64,000 nt of DNA from Gentiana macrophylla (lineage: Eukaryota; Streptophyta; Magnoliopsida; Gentianales; Gentianaceae). The notes beneath the pieces are model-generated. The model had not been told where the DNA came from. It saw only the letters and a program-made list of their open reading frames with translations, and did not search any database. The position numbers and the translations under genes are program-made. The stretch is taken from assembly GCA_026214975.1 (NCBI GenBank), contig JAOBSW010000547.1, positions 38,025 through 102,024 of the forward strand. The letters are read 5' to 3'. Positions 9,957 to 20,580 of this stretch are shown here, in pieces (the stretch's first letter is position 1; every line of letters begins with the position of its first letter).

Positions 9957-10670
9957 CTCTTAAGTTAATTCCTTTTAGTTAAGTTTTTATTTTATTAGGA
10001 ATAAAACCTTGGTGTTTGTGTGTTGGTTATCCTTGTCCTATTTGTGAATGCGTTATTTGCGTGCATGTTTACTCATATACCCCGTGTACCCCGAGATTAT
10101 GTGTTATGTCGAGTGTTGCAGATATTTTCGAGCAGGTTTGCAAGCTTCTACTTTCGGTATTGTCTGTCCCTGATACGAGTGCAGCGGTTTATTCATGCTA
10201 CTGGCGACCACCACGCCAACCTACTGACCGACAACCACTTCATAACCAACTAAGTATTCTTTTCTTTTATTTGCACATCTTTGAGGACATAATGTGATTT
10301 AAGTGTGGGGGTGCAATTCATGCTTTATTTCGACAATATGAGTAGATATTTGTGATCCTTGATAAATTTTAAAATTTTAAAATTTTGGCACTTGGATAAT
10401 TGTAAATCTTGAGCATGTAATTGGAACAAATGCTTGCTAGTTGTAGTTTCCTGACGATGATTTTATGTGACTTTGTGAGATAATTATAGCATGTTTTTAC
10501 TGATTTGAGATAGTATTCATTTTACACTCACGAAAGCCTTTGATATTGAAGCAAGAATTTTGAACTGTATCCTTTCACTATTTTAGTGATTTATCTTAGA
10601 GAGATTTGTTCTTAATAGTAACAGTGAAGTGATACCTAAGTTCGGAACGCGTACTGTGAATATCTGAAAG
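9957..10670 (+). other. D 3' untranslated region, first part, with internal polypurine site
   Basis: No ORF of note. A CACAT / ATGTG inverted repeat (10274-10278, 10292-10296) precedes TTTAAGTGTGGGGGTG (10298-10313), a second polypurine tract far upstream of the real one. The rest is AT-rich with no feature I can name, up to the A insertion. Confidence 0.55.
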
Positions 10671-11148
10671 TGTTAAGGGTGAAATTTATGATTTATATGA
10701 CGTTATTCCCGTAACAATATCCTTGGTATTTTAGTACTTTTTATAGAAAAGTGTTGGTTTTATCGAATTATTGAGTAAACGAGTTTTAAATGTGTTTAAA
10801 TGCAAAATCGAGATATTTACGTGATTTTATCGGTGTTTTATGTTTATCCGTATGATGTTACATTTTGCATGTTTCTATCATGTTGTTAGGTACGTTTGCA
10901 TGATGAGTAAGGAGCTTAAACGATGATCACATGAAGATGGAAGAGTTGAAAGATGTTTAAGTGAAGAATCATTGAAGAAACCGGAACCAGGCACTTCATG
11001 GGAATTTTGTCCACACTTGTAGGCACTTTCAGGGAAAGTTGTCTTGATTAAAGTTGTAGAGGATTGAAATATCTTTCCAACGCATGTTGAATCACCTCAT
11101 TCGGAGCCCTAGAAGTGAAGTTATGAGCAAAATACTGGAGCTGGGTCC

Positions 11149-11232
11149 TGGACGGGCGTCCGGATTAATTACGAGTTGAAATAATATTCATGGACGGGCG
11201 TCCATGATTATGAACGAGCGTCCGGAGCGGTT
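11149..11232. repeat. GACG-dyad cluster, A 5' LTR
   Basis: Three copies: TGGACGGGCGTCCGG, TGGACGGGCGTCCATG and GAACGAGCGTCCGG. The last ends about 30 bp upstream of the TATA box. The 3' LTR has the same cluster at 21059-21140. Confidence 0.6.
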
Positions 11233-11258
11233 ACTGTAGCAACCGACTTGATTTTCCT

Positions 11259-11265
11259 ATAAAAA
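11259..11265 (+). promoter_or_regulatory. LTR promoter TATA box with downstream telobox, element A
   Basis: CCTATAAAAACAG is a strong TATA box. About 40 bp further on, near the expected RNA start, AACCCTAAACCCTAGG (11300-11315) contains the plant telobox AAACCCTA. The B LTR has the same order and spacing. Confidence 0.6.
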
Positions 11266-12240
11266 CAGCGTGATCTTTACCCTAATGACACATTATTCGA
11301 ACCCTAAACCCTAGGGGCAGCTTGGCTGCGTTTTTCCTTCAGTTTTTCTCTAGTTTTATGCACTTAAACTTCTAGATTAGATTAGACAATTTCATGTACT
11401 TTTATTCATCAATTCGAGTTGTCAAGAAGATGCTAAGAGGCTAAATCCTCTTGAACAAGCGTTGTGAAGCCGTCCAATTCAACAATTGATTTCTCGTTCG
11501 TGATTATTTTGTGAGTTGTATTTCAAGCTCGTTTCTTTTATCATGTTTTGTATGTTTTATTGCATGTTTAATCGAAAGATGCTTGCTTTGATGATTGTTT
11601 ATATGATGAGAGTCGTGTCAACCTTAGATCACCATGATAAAAGATTGGATCTTTGATCTAAATAAAACGAAAGTTATTAGATTGATTTTCTAGATTAGAA
11701 ATCGAAAGATTTCACGCCTAGGTTAGAAAGACGTAATCTTTAACATCGAAAGATAAAAGATTAGAAAATGAACTTGTCTACGAGAGTAGGAGTTTATGCC
11801 TTCGATTAGGTGAATCACGACTTGAGTAGAGATCACGAAGTAATCCGAATTAGAATTGATTGTTGATAGGATAGGTGGATCAATTGCTTGTTCGTTCGTT
11901 ATAACTTGATTTAATCCCTTGAATTTGAATTGTTTAGCTTAGTTAGATTTATTGCATAATTAGGTTTAGATTTAGTTTAGTTAATTGGTTCGCAACCCTG
12001 TTTTCCTGGCTTTAGAACTTGTTCTTCCGTCCGACTTTACATTACAGTTAGTTTATTTTCTGTTTCTTTTTAGTTTAATAATCGTGACATAGTTAGATAA
12101 ATAAAAACTAGGAATCTGGCTATCGATTCCACGAGATCGACCCGGTATAATCACTTTACTACGATCCCTACACTTGGGGTATACCGGGTTATAAATTTTA
12201 TTACTTGTTGTTTTCTTTAGATAAAACCGAGACAAGTTTT

Positions 12241-12258
12241 TGGCGCCGTTGCCGGGGA
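12241..12258 (+). other. Primer binding site, element A
   Basis: TGGCGCCGTTGCCGGGGA lies six bases behind the LTR end, as in B. Athila-type elements use this site, usually assigned to tRNA-Asp. Confidence 0.85.
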
Positions 12259-12922
12259 ACCGGACGGTTTGCCTAGTTTTTGTTTTTGTTGTTTTTTCGT
12301 TTCTGTTGTTGTTTTGTTTTATTTTTCTGTTTTTAGGTTGTTAGTTAGATTAACCTTTAGATATTAGGTTAGTTAGGGTTTCCTTAGTTAGGTTTTTGGT
12401 TTAGATTTTTAGGGTTTAGATTTTTAGGGTTTTAAAGGTTTGAGTTTTGTGATTAATTCTTTCTTCTTTCTCTTCTTAATCCCCCTTCTTTTATGCTTTG
12501 TTTTTGATCTTTTTACATCTGGACGAGCGTTTAAGATTTTGGGCGCCCGCCCACTTTGTAAAAAATTTCACTGTATCAATTTCGACCCTTAGACGCAGCG
12601 TTCATCATTTTGGACGCCTGTCCAAGGACATTCTGAAAGACCGGACGAGCGTTCAGTTTTTGAACGCCCGTTCAGTCCAAACTCTGGACAAACGCTCGTT
12701 CACATCTGTGGACGCCCGTTTGTTCCTCTTTCTTTCTTACTATTGTTCTTCTCTTTTCTTGTCTTTTATTCAGGTTTTTGATCTTAGAATTAGGTTTTTA
12801 ATCTTTTAGTTAGATTTTAAGTTCTTAGGTTTCCTTTTCTTAGTTTAGGTTTTGAATTCTTAGTTTTAGATTTTATTTCCTCATATTTAGGTTCATCTCA
12901 ACTTGATTTTTGGGTTCGGTTT
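12259..12922 (+). other. A gag leader with GACG dyads
   Basis: Untranslated leader of about 660 nt, T-rich at both ends. Between 12520 and 12725 there are at least seven degenerate dyads (TGGACGAGCGTTTAAG, TGGACGCCTGTCCAAG, TTGAACGCCCGTTCAG, TGGACGCCCGTTTG). Scattered TTTAGGGT words (12400-12435) recall telomere repeat but are not tandem. Confidence 0.55.
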
Positions 12923-14661
12923 ATGCAAACTCGTAGTCACAAGGGCCATTACTTTACTCCACGATCTCGGCGGACCATAGTCCGACCAATAGGCGAAGAC
13001 TTCGTTTGACGAAGAAAGCGCAGAAGATCAAGAGTTTGAGCAATCTTTAAGAAGGAAATCGAAGAAAGCGTAATTATGGCTGCGAAGATAGGCGTACATT
13101 GGCAGACTACGCCATGCCAGTGCGATAGAATCGTCAACCCGGCTATCGTCTTACCGACCATTACGGCCTGAACCTTCGAACTCAAACCCGGCCTCATTTC
13201 GGATGATGCGGCATGCATCAATGTTTCACGGTCCCCTTTCGAAAATCTCTCACACACACGTACACACATTTACGGAGATATGTGGTATGACACGCATTCA
13301 AGGTGTGAGTGAGGATGCGATTAAACTTACACTTGTTTCCGTTCTCTTTGAAGGAGAAGCTAAAGAGTGGTATAGCTCTCTCTGCAGAATCCATTACCAC
13401 TTGGGCTGCATTGGAAAAAGAATTTTTAAGCCAATACTTTCCACCTGCCAAGACAGCCCAGTGTTTAAGGGAAATATACAATTTTTATCAAACGGAAACA
13501 GAATCATTCTTTGAGGCATGGAAGAGATTTAAGGCTCTTCTTCGTAAATGCCCCCACCATGGGTTAGACTTGCAGAGGCAAGTCAATACTTTTTTCGAGT
13601 GGGTTGACCGAGCTTACCAAGGGCATGGTCAATAGTTCATCAGGTGGGGCATTCCTGAGGAAAACGCCTCAAGAGGGGTGGGCATTGTTCGAAGACATTG
13701 CCAAATATAATTATGCCCCCTCCTTTCAAGTCGTTCGAGGCACCACCTCCTCCTCACAGGATCGAGGAGGTGAAAATGCAAATGAAATCGCCATCTTTCA
13801 AACAATGTTGGCTACTCTCACGACATCTCCAAATCCGAGTTATCGAGACTCCTTCATTTCTCTGAACTCTCAAGTTACATCTTCGCGAGAATTGCTCTCG
13901 GTGGCCATATGGTTGGCGGTGCCAATTCAATTCCCTGTTCCTTATCAAGTCAATCTTTGTCGAGAATCATGGGCGGTATAATCAAGTCGCATGCCAAGTA
14001 TCGACGATATGGGGCTGCTTTGCTCGTTTACGTCCTATGATTGACGTAACGCGAAGATCAATGCCTTCAATGGCCGGCCGAATCGAGGTTTGGAAATCAA
14101 TTCTCGGCCAGGGCAATTTTCAAAATCAAGGTTTCCGTCAAAGCTTCAATCAAAACTCGAATCTCAATCGAAACCCTAATTTTAATCAGAACCCGAGCTT
14201 GAATTCCTCCAATCTAAATCAAGGGTTAAATCAAAGTTGGCCTAACAATCCAAATCCCGCATTTCAAAGTCGGTCTAGCCAACCTTTCTCTCAAAACATT
14301 CGAGAACTCTCAAGGCCCCTCTCGTCGATGATCTTGAAGCTAGATTGGACTCTATCGGAAGGAGTGAAGGAGCGAACAATAACTTCCAGAGGAGCAAAAT
14401 AATAATATCCAAATGTTGATGAGCACAATCAAGAACCTTGAGAAGCGAGATGGGTGACAAACAAGCTTTAGACCATCGAAGCGATTGCCCATTTTATGGA
14501 GAAAAATCCGAAGGGTGGCCTAGTAGCCCAAATCGATTTCAATTGTGGCCAAAGCAACGACCTAGTTCCTTCGATTCCTTATGGCATATACAGAGGCCGG
14601 TGCAATGAATCTTAGAAGCGGTGCTCAATCGAGTGGTCCCTCTCACCGGGGAAACCACTAG
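12923..14661 (+). pseudogene. gag: A gag, broken
   Basis: The start ATG (MQTRS) matches the conserved start in B. The capsid-type domain is seen in pieces in several frames: RIQGVSEDAIKL, then EKLKSGIALSAESITTWAAL with EKEFLSQYFPPAKTAQCL, a stretch around RKCPHHGLDLQRQVNTFF, and GWALFEDIAKYNYAP. An Asn-rich region follows near 14120-14260 (FNQNSNLNRNPNFNQNPS). The frame ends SGPSHRGNH and TAG at 14659-14661. Many indels prevent a full product. Gag would form the particle and bind RNA. The stop lies within a frameshift signal. Confidence 0.85.
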
Positions 14662-14691
14662 TCCCTCCTGCCAGTGATAAGGCAGGAGGGG
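14649..14691 (+). promoter_or_regulatory. Candidate -1 ribosomal frameshift signal at gag/pol junction, element A
   Basis: The gag frame reads CGG GGA AAC CAC TAG. The heptamer G GGA AAC (14649-14655) has the X XXY YYZ form needed for a -1 slip. After a 6-7 nt spacer containing the gag stop comes a hairpin: CCCTCCTGCC (14663-14672) paired with GGCAGGAGGG (14681-14690), loop of 8. The -1 frame runs on without a stop through the hairpin. B has the same signal at 49502-49544. Confidence 0.7.
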
Positions 14692-15862
14692 AAGTTGAGC
14701 ATCTACGTTCCCCCGTTCTGCAAGAAAGACTCAGGTGGTGATCCACGAGAGGTGAAGAAGTTGTAAGTCCTCGGTGGTTTGTTCCTCGAGGAATGAAGAA
14801 TCAAGTGAAAGTCGAGGGTGATCCACGACTAATAAAAAGTCTGAAAAAGTTGTAAGGTGGAAGGACATGGAAGACAAAGGCATCGAGTGCTTCCTCAAAG
14901 AAAGTATTTTACGAGAGTGAGTTGAAGAAGCTTCCATTTCCACCTAGGAGAAGCAACATTCCCTTGAGTGAAGTTAAGAAATATGAAAAAGTGCTTAATT
15001 TTTGAAAAATACTCAGTTAATCTTCCATTATCTCGAAAGTTTTGGTTGAGATGCCTAAGTATACTAAATTCATCAAGGATGTTGTTTCTTGAAGAAGAAG
15101 TTAGCGAGAAATGGATCAGGCAATTGGTGAGGATTGTTCAATGATCAATTATCGGACTTACCAATCAAAAGAGGTGACCCGGAAAATTCGTGCTCACATT
15201 GCGGATGGGAGGCTTAGTCTTTCCAAATTCTTTATGTGACTTGGGTGCATCCATCGGACTGATGCCATTGTGCGTGTGTGAGCATTTGGGTTTACAAAGT
15301 CTTCTAGAACCCACTTCCATGAACCTTGGTTCGCCGATAGATCTTCTAAGAAAGCTTCAGGGATTACGAAAGACATTTTAGTCGGATCGATAGATTTACC
15401 TTTCTGTTGATTGGTACGTCTTAGATATGGGAAAAGATGAGAAAGTCCCCCTGATTCTTGGGAGACCTTTCCTATCCACAGCTAGAGCCCTCATCGATTG
15501 CGATGGTGGGCAAGTGACTATTTGAGTTGGTGACCAGGAGGTGAGCTATAGTGTCTCTAAATCTATTCAAGTACCCTCTGGTTCTCCAACCGGCTTTTCC
15601 ATTGAGGAGTCATTTAATGACTTCAATGACTGTATGGAAGAGCAAGTCAAGGCTGTGGAAGCGGAATATGAGCGATTGATCGATAATCTGAATAGTCATG
15701 GTGTGGTTAATCTAGATCAATTGGCAGCTGACCTTGAAGATGAGTTATTAAGAGAAGAAGCTTTGGCAGTGGAGCCACTAAGTAAGCTCAGCGATGTTGA
15801 GTTGAAAAGTGGAGGGCTTAAATCGAGTTTAGAGGATCCCCATGAGATCTAGTTCTGAAGCC
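14662..15862 (+). pseudogene. pol: A pol: protease and linker, broken
   Basis: The pol frame enters by the -1 shift and soon breaks. The aspartic protease is recognisable by comparison with B: GGLVFPNSLCDLGASIGLMP, where the D-L-G-A-S motif is the Athila form of the D-T/S-G active site, and [20 protein letters not shown] near 15455-15505. A linker follows (FNDCMEEQVKAVEAEYERLI, 15541-15852). At least four frameshifts lie between 14750 and 15550. Protease would cut the polyprotein. Confidence 0.75.
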
Positions 15863-17366
15863 GTTGCCTAAACATCTTAAGTATGTGTTCCTACGGGAAG
15901 GTGACAAGCTTCCCTTGATCATATCTGCCAAGCTATCTCGAATAGAAGAGTTGAAACTGTTAAACGTCTTGCGAAAAAACGAAAGAGCCTTTGGATGGCA
16001 GGTGGGAGATATCCGAGGAATACCTCCTGACATCAGCATGCACAAGATCAAGACTAGTGAGGGTGCTAAATGTGTAAGACAGCCCCAAAGGAGGCTTAAC
16101 CCTCACATGCAAGAAGTAGTCAAGAAGGAGATCATTAAACTTCTAGACATGGGTATCATATACGCCATCGCTGACAGTGAATGGGTGTCCCCTACTCAAG
16201 TAGTCCCCAAAAAAAGAGGGATTACTATTGAGAAGAACGAGAAGGGAGAAGAGATAGCATTGAGGCTCGTTACAGGCTATAGAGTCTGCATTGACTATAG
16301 AAAACTCAATGAGGTCACAATGAAAGATCATTTCCCCCTTCCCTTCATTGACCGGATGCTAGGCGTCTGGCGCGGGGCACGCATTCTCTTTGTTTCTGGA
16401 TGGATATTCAGGATACTTCCAGATACCCATCGATCCTGGTGACCAAGAGAAGACCACTTTCACCTGCCCTTATGGTACATTTGCTTACAGGCGGATGCCA
16501 TTTGGTCTCTGTAATGCCCCAGCCACCTTTCAAAGGTGTATGATGGCTATCTTTGATGGGCTAGTTGAAAAGTGTATGGAGATTTTCATGGACGACTTTT
16601 CGGTCTTTGGTCAATCCTTCGATGATTGCCTCGATAATCTTGATCAGGTGTTATCTAGGTGTGTGGAAAAGAACTTGGTGCTAAATTGGGAGAAATACCA
16701 TTTTATGGTAGATGAGGGGATAGTTCTTGGCCACAAAGTGTCCGCCAAAGGTATTGAGGTAGATAGGGCTAAGGTGGAAGCTATCGAGAAGATGAGTTAT
16801 CCTAAGAATGTTCGCGAAGTCAGAGGTTTTCTCGGACATGTCGGTTTCTATAGGAGATTCATTCAGGACTTTTCAAAGATCGCCAAGCCCCTGTCTACCT
16901 TACTTAAGGAAGACGTTGAGTTCGCCTTTGATGATAGCTGCAGGCACGCGTTTGAGGAGCTCAAAAATCGTCTGATCTCTGCTCCAATACTTATATCGCC
17001 TGACTGGAACCTACCCTTTGAGCTTATGTGTGATGCATCCAACTATGCAGTTGGTGCAGTTTTAGGGCAAAAGCTTAATGGAAAGTTCCAGCCTATCTAT
17101 TATGCCAGTCACACACTGAATCCTAAACTGAAAAGGAATTATTAGCCATAGTCTTTGCTATGGATAAGTTTCGTAGTTACTTGCTGGGTGCTCAAGTGAT
17201 TGTGTGGACTGATCACGCTGCTTTGCGGTATCTAATGACAAAGAAAGAGGCTAAACCGCGCTTACTGCGTTGGATACTGACCCTCCAAGAGTTTGACGTT
17301 CAAATTAAAGATAAAAAGGGCAGTGAAAACGTAGTGGCGGATCATGTTTCTAGGATGTTAAGGTGA
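15863..17366 (+). pseudogene. pol: A pol: reverse transcriptase and RNase H, broken
   Basis: KYVFLREGDKLPLIISAKLS opens the domain; RQPQRRLNPHMQEVVKKE, SEWVSPTQVVPKK and YRVCIDYRKLNEVTMKDHFP follow. A frameshift near 16370-16390 joins to GYSGYFQIPIDP, RRMPFGLCNAPATF and the active site FMDDFS (~16590). RNase H starts at FELMCDASNYAVGAV (~17020) and ends [11 protein letters not shown] (~17350). Near 17140 a small deletion has removed the tip before [14 protein letters not shown] and shifted the frame. Only these two lesions separate the main pieces, so this is the best-kept part of A. Confidence 0.9.
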
Positions 17367-19032
17367 GGAAAAGGTGATCGATGATGATATAGATCTTTAC
17401 TTTCCTCTAGAAAACATCATGTTGATAGATGGTTTGCGCTCAGGACGTTCCTTGGTACTCCTCCATTGTCAACTACCTTCATTCCCAGTATATTGATCCT
17501 GAAATGTCTTATCAAGATAAGAAGAAGTTCTTCTCTGATATGAAGTCTTTCGTTTGGGATGAACCTTACCTCTTCAAAATCTGTAAAGATGGTTTCCTAA
17601 GGAGGTGTGTTCCTGAATCTGAGCACCGCGATATAATCGAGCAATGCCATAGTGGACCCACAGGTGGTCACTTTGGTCCTTGGAAAACGGTTGCGAAGAT
17701 CTTCCAGTCCGGTTTCTATTGGCCCACGATCTTTAAGGACACGGAAGCTTTCTGTAAAGCTTGCGATAGGTGCCAGAGAACCGGTACTCTAACAAGGCGG
17801 TTAGACATGCCATTGAAACCCATTCTTGAATGCGAAGTCTTTGATGTATGGGGGATTGACTTTATGGGTCCCTTCCCATCTTCCTGCGGGAATAAATAGA
17901 TCTTAGTCTGCGTAGACTATGTATCGAAATGGGTGGAGGCAATAGCCACTCCTCGCAATGATCATAAAACGGTCATGAAATTTCTAAAAAAGAATATCTT
18001 CGTGAGGTTTGGATGTCCACGTGCCTTGATTAGTGATGAAGGGACACACTTTTGCAACCGACCTTTGGAAAAAGTCCTCGAGAAGTATGGTGTTCGTCAC
18101 AAAATTGGCACAACATATCATCCGATGACTAGTGGTCAGGTTGAGCGAAGCAACCAGAGCTTGAAGAAGATCCTGGAGAAAACAGTGAACAGTCATAGAA
18201 AAGACTGGAGTCTAAAGTTGGATGATGTACTATGGGCGTATCGAACTGCCTATAAGACCCCCATGGGTACATCACCCTACCAGATGGTTTATGGTAAATC
18301 GTGCCACTTGCCAGTTGAGTTAGAGCACAGAGCTTATTGGGCTACAAAGTTTCTTAACTTCGATTCCCAAGCCTGTGGAAAACATCGACTGCAGCAGATT
18401 GCATGATTTGGGCGAGTTTAGGCCAGGCTTACGAAAGTGCCAGGATCAGTAAGGAAAAGATGAAACTCCTTCATGACGCAAAGATCAAGAAGAGAGAATT
18501 TCAAGTTGGAGAGCAAGTGTTACTATACAATTCCAGGTTACATTTGTTTCCTGGGAAGTTGAGGACACGTTAGTGCAGTCCATTTGAGATTCTCCAAATC
18601 ATTTCTGGGCGTTCTAGAGCTGCAGCGGTTATGGTGATCAACCGTTCGAGTGAATGGTCAAAGATGCAAGCATTACATTGGTGAACCCAAGGTAAAGCCT
18701 TTTATTATTCGATTTCTCGATATCCTCGGGTGTAGCACCCTAAAGTCGACGAGTTTGACGAGTTTTGCCCGATTTGTTTTTACGAGGATGACGGTTGTGA
18801 TAAATCGAAGAAGTTCTAGGTGGTAGTTGGGACATGGAAGAGTATGAAAGGGAGCAAAAGTTGAAAGCGCCATCAAAAGAAGAAGAAATCGACCATGGGA
18901 AGATTACACGTATATGGCGAGCTATAAAGGATTTAACCCCATGTGTTAAATGTTGTTTTTGCGACACCACACTACGGACCGGAGCTTAAGCGAGGTAGTG
19001 GTGGTAGAAAAGTCAAATGGCTTGATCGGTGA
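17367..19032 (+). pseudogene. pol: A pol: integrase and Cys tail, broken
   Basis: The zinc-binding part is intact (ECRDI-like start, [15 protein letters not shown], then CKACDRCQRTG). The core has [21 protein letters not shown] and [10 protein letters not shown], the D,D-35-E residues. One TAG at 17897-17899 replaces a tyrosine codon just after the first Asp. Beyond 18406 several frameshifts break the C-terminal domain (CSPFEILQI-like, 18570-18600) and the tail (CVKCCFCD, near 18945). The frame would end WLDR and TGA at 19030-19032, matching KWPDPG in B and D. Confidence 0.85.
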
Positions 19033-19043
19033 GCTTCAACGGT

Positions 19044-19091
19044 GTCGAGCTAACGACATTAACAAAAAAGCGCTACTATGGGGCTTCCTAG
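19044..19091 (+). other. ORF-end two-hairpin box, element A
   Basis: GTCG-AGCTAA-CGAC, then GCGCT, then CTAtGG / CCTAG with one mismatch. It starts 11 nt behind the pol stop. Confidence 0.6.
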
Positions 19092-19522
19092 ATATCCATT
19101 ATTTTTCTTTGTTTTTGTTTATTTTCTAGTTTTTATTTTTGGGCTACTGTCGGTTTCTCGTAGGCTCGGATTTTATCGTTTCTTAGTTTTTGTATTTGAA
19201 GTTTTTCTGTTTGAATTGGTGTTTTGAATGGAATTTTCTGTTTTTAGCATGAGAGACTGCTGTGGATGTTTTTCACTCTCGATTTTTTTCTTTTTTATCT
19301 CTACTCTATGATATGGTATAATCCCTTGTTTCCCGAGGTATTTCTTTGTTTTTCAAGTGTGCGAGGTATTTGCATTAGCTTTTGTGAGTTTTAGGCGATA
19401 TCAGTTTTACGGTGGATGGTCCATAATTCATCGATATCCTCGAGCATTCTGGGTGATGCGCATCATTTCGAGTTTCTCCTTTCGGAAGACAATCGGCTAA
19501 GTTCTCTTTTCTTTTATTTTGT
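19092..19522 (+). other. A 3' untranslated region, first part
   Basis: About 430 nt, T-rich, with no ORF and nothing I can name. It leads to the internal hairpin-polypurine site. Confidence 0.5.
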
Positions 19523-19563
19523 ACAACATGAGGGCATGTTGTAGTTTAAGTGTGGGGGAGGGG
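19523..19563 (+). other. Internal hairpin-polypurine module, element A
   Basis: ACAACATG / CATGTTGT with an AGGG loop (19523-19542) precedes TTTAAGTGTGGGGGAGGGG (19545-19563). It is about 1 kb upstream of the terminal tract and uses the same AAGTGTGGGGGAG core. Confidence 0.6.
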
Positions 19564-19993
19564 AATGAGTCAATTTGTATCTACCATTTGCTTAATACAT
19601 GATGTTTCTATGCAAAATGAGTAAAATTTTCGAAATTTTTGTTTTGTCCCGAGTAGGCAATACACGTTTTTGTTCGGTTTGTTATAGTCATTGATGCTAT
19701 ATACCATATTTTTAGTGAATTAGTTGTTTCACCAATATTTTATTTTTCACGAGCCATAGTGACGATGAGCTATTTTATAAAGCTATACCCCGTTTTGGAT
19801 TAGTGATTTTTGATTTTCTTATAAGTCATGTACTTAGTGCTACGTATATATCTTGAGATTTATGATAGTTTGTATTTAGTTCCGAGTATGTTATATTTAG
19901 TGAATATCTGAAAGTTTGAATGTGATAAGTAAAACGTAACTATTGTCAAAGTGAAAAAGTTGAATTAATATTGAATTAATTGAGTATGTCGAA

Positions 19994-20150
19994 AGCTGGT
20001 CGATGATTGGAGTGAGGTAGGGTGTACCACGTATGTCCTATACCACTATGATGACTAAAAGCTCACGACAGTTAGGAAAAGCTGCCTTATGATTGGAGTA
20101 AGGTAGGGTATTATCTCGAAATGTCCTATTCTACTATGAGGGCAATAGCT
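19994..20150 (+). ncRNA. Twin ~70-nt hairpins in the A 3' region
   Basis: Two tandem units (19994-20063 and 20080-20150), each bounded by AGCT at both ends, fold as long hairpins. Unit 1 pairs AGCTgGTC with GACTaaaAGCT and AGTG with CACT; unit 2 pairs GCC with GGC and AGTA with TACT. The core TAGG / CCTA is shared. Elements D and B have the same pair of units with matching changes. It is a structured RNA region rather than a separate gene. Confidence 0.55.
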
Positions 20151-20542
20151 TATCCTAATGTGTGTTTAAAAGTGAATAAGTTAAATCAACTAAGATATCG
20201 TTACGAAATTGAATATAAGGCTTAGTTTTCGTTAATCTTATCCCCAGTATAAACTGAAAGATATGATGTAGCGATTATCCTCTGAGTATTTCAGAAAGGC
20301 CCTAGATATATTCGATCATTCTTTTTCGGGATATGTCACGTTTGTAGGGTACATCTTATGAGTGTCATTTATTACTATTCTATGATGGGGTATTAGCTAG
20401 TTTTACTTTGAGTTCCTCAAGTTTGGATTTAGTGGAAGTTTTCTATGGCTATGCACACACACAATGGTGAACTTCTAAGTTATTGAATATATGTTATATT
20501 TGTTGAGATGTCTATACTATCTCGAGCCTAATTTTCGTTTTA

Positions 20543-20580
20543 TTTTGCTCGGGACGAGCAAAGTTTAAGTGTGGGGGAGT
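20543..20580 (+). other. Terminal hairpin-polypurine module, element A
   Basis: TTTTGCTCG, loop GGA, CGAGCAAA (20543-20562), then TTAAGTGTGGGGGAGT touching the 3' LTR. This tract would prime plus-strand synthesis. Confidence 0.75.

Larger units (their letters stand above)
10671..12234 (+). repeat. 5' LTR of element A
   Basis: 1564 bp, starts TGTTAAGGGTG and ends GAGACA. Nearly identical to 20581-22148. It contains GACG dyads, a TATA box and a telobox in that order. Confidence 0.93.

Noticed and set aside
12400..12440. TTTAGGG-like words suggesting interstitial telomere repeat
   Set aside because: The words are irregularly spaced and not tandem; they fit the T-rich leader of A.
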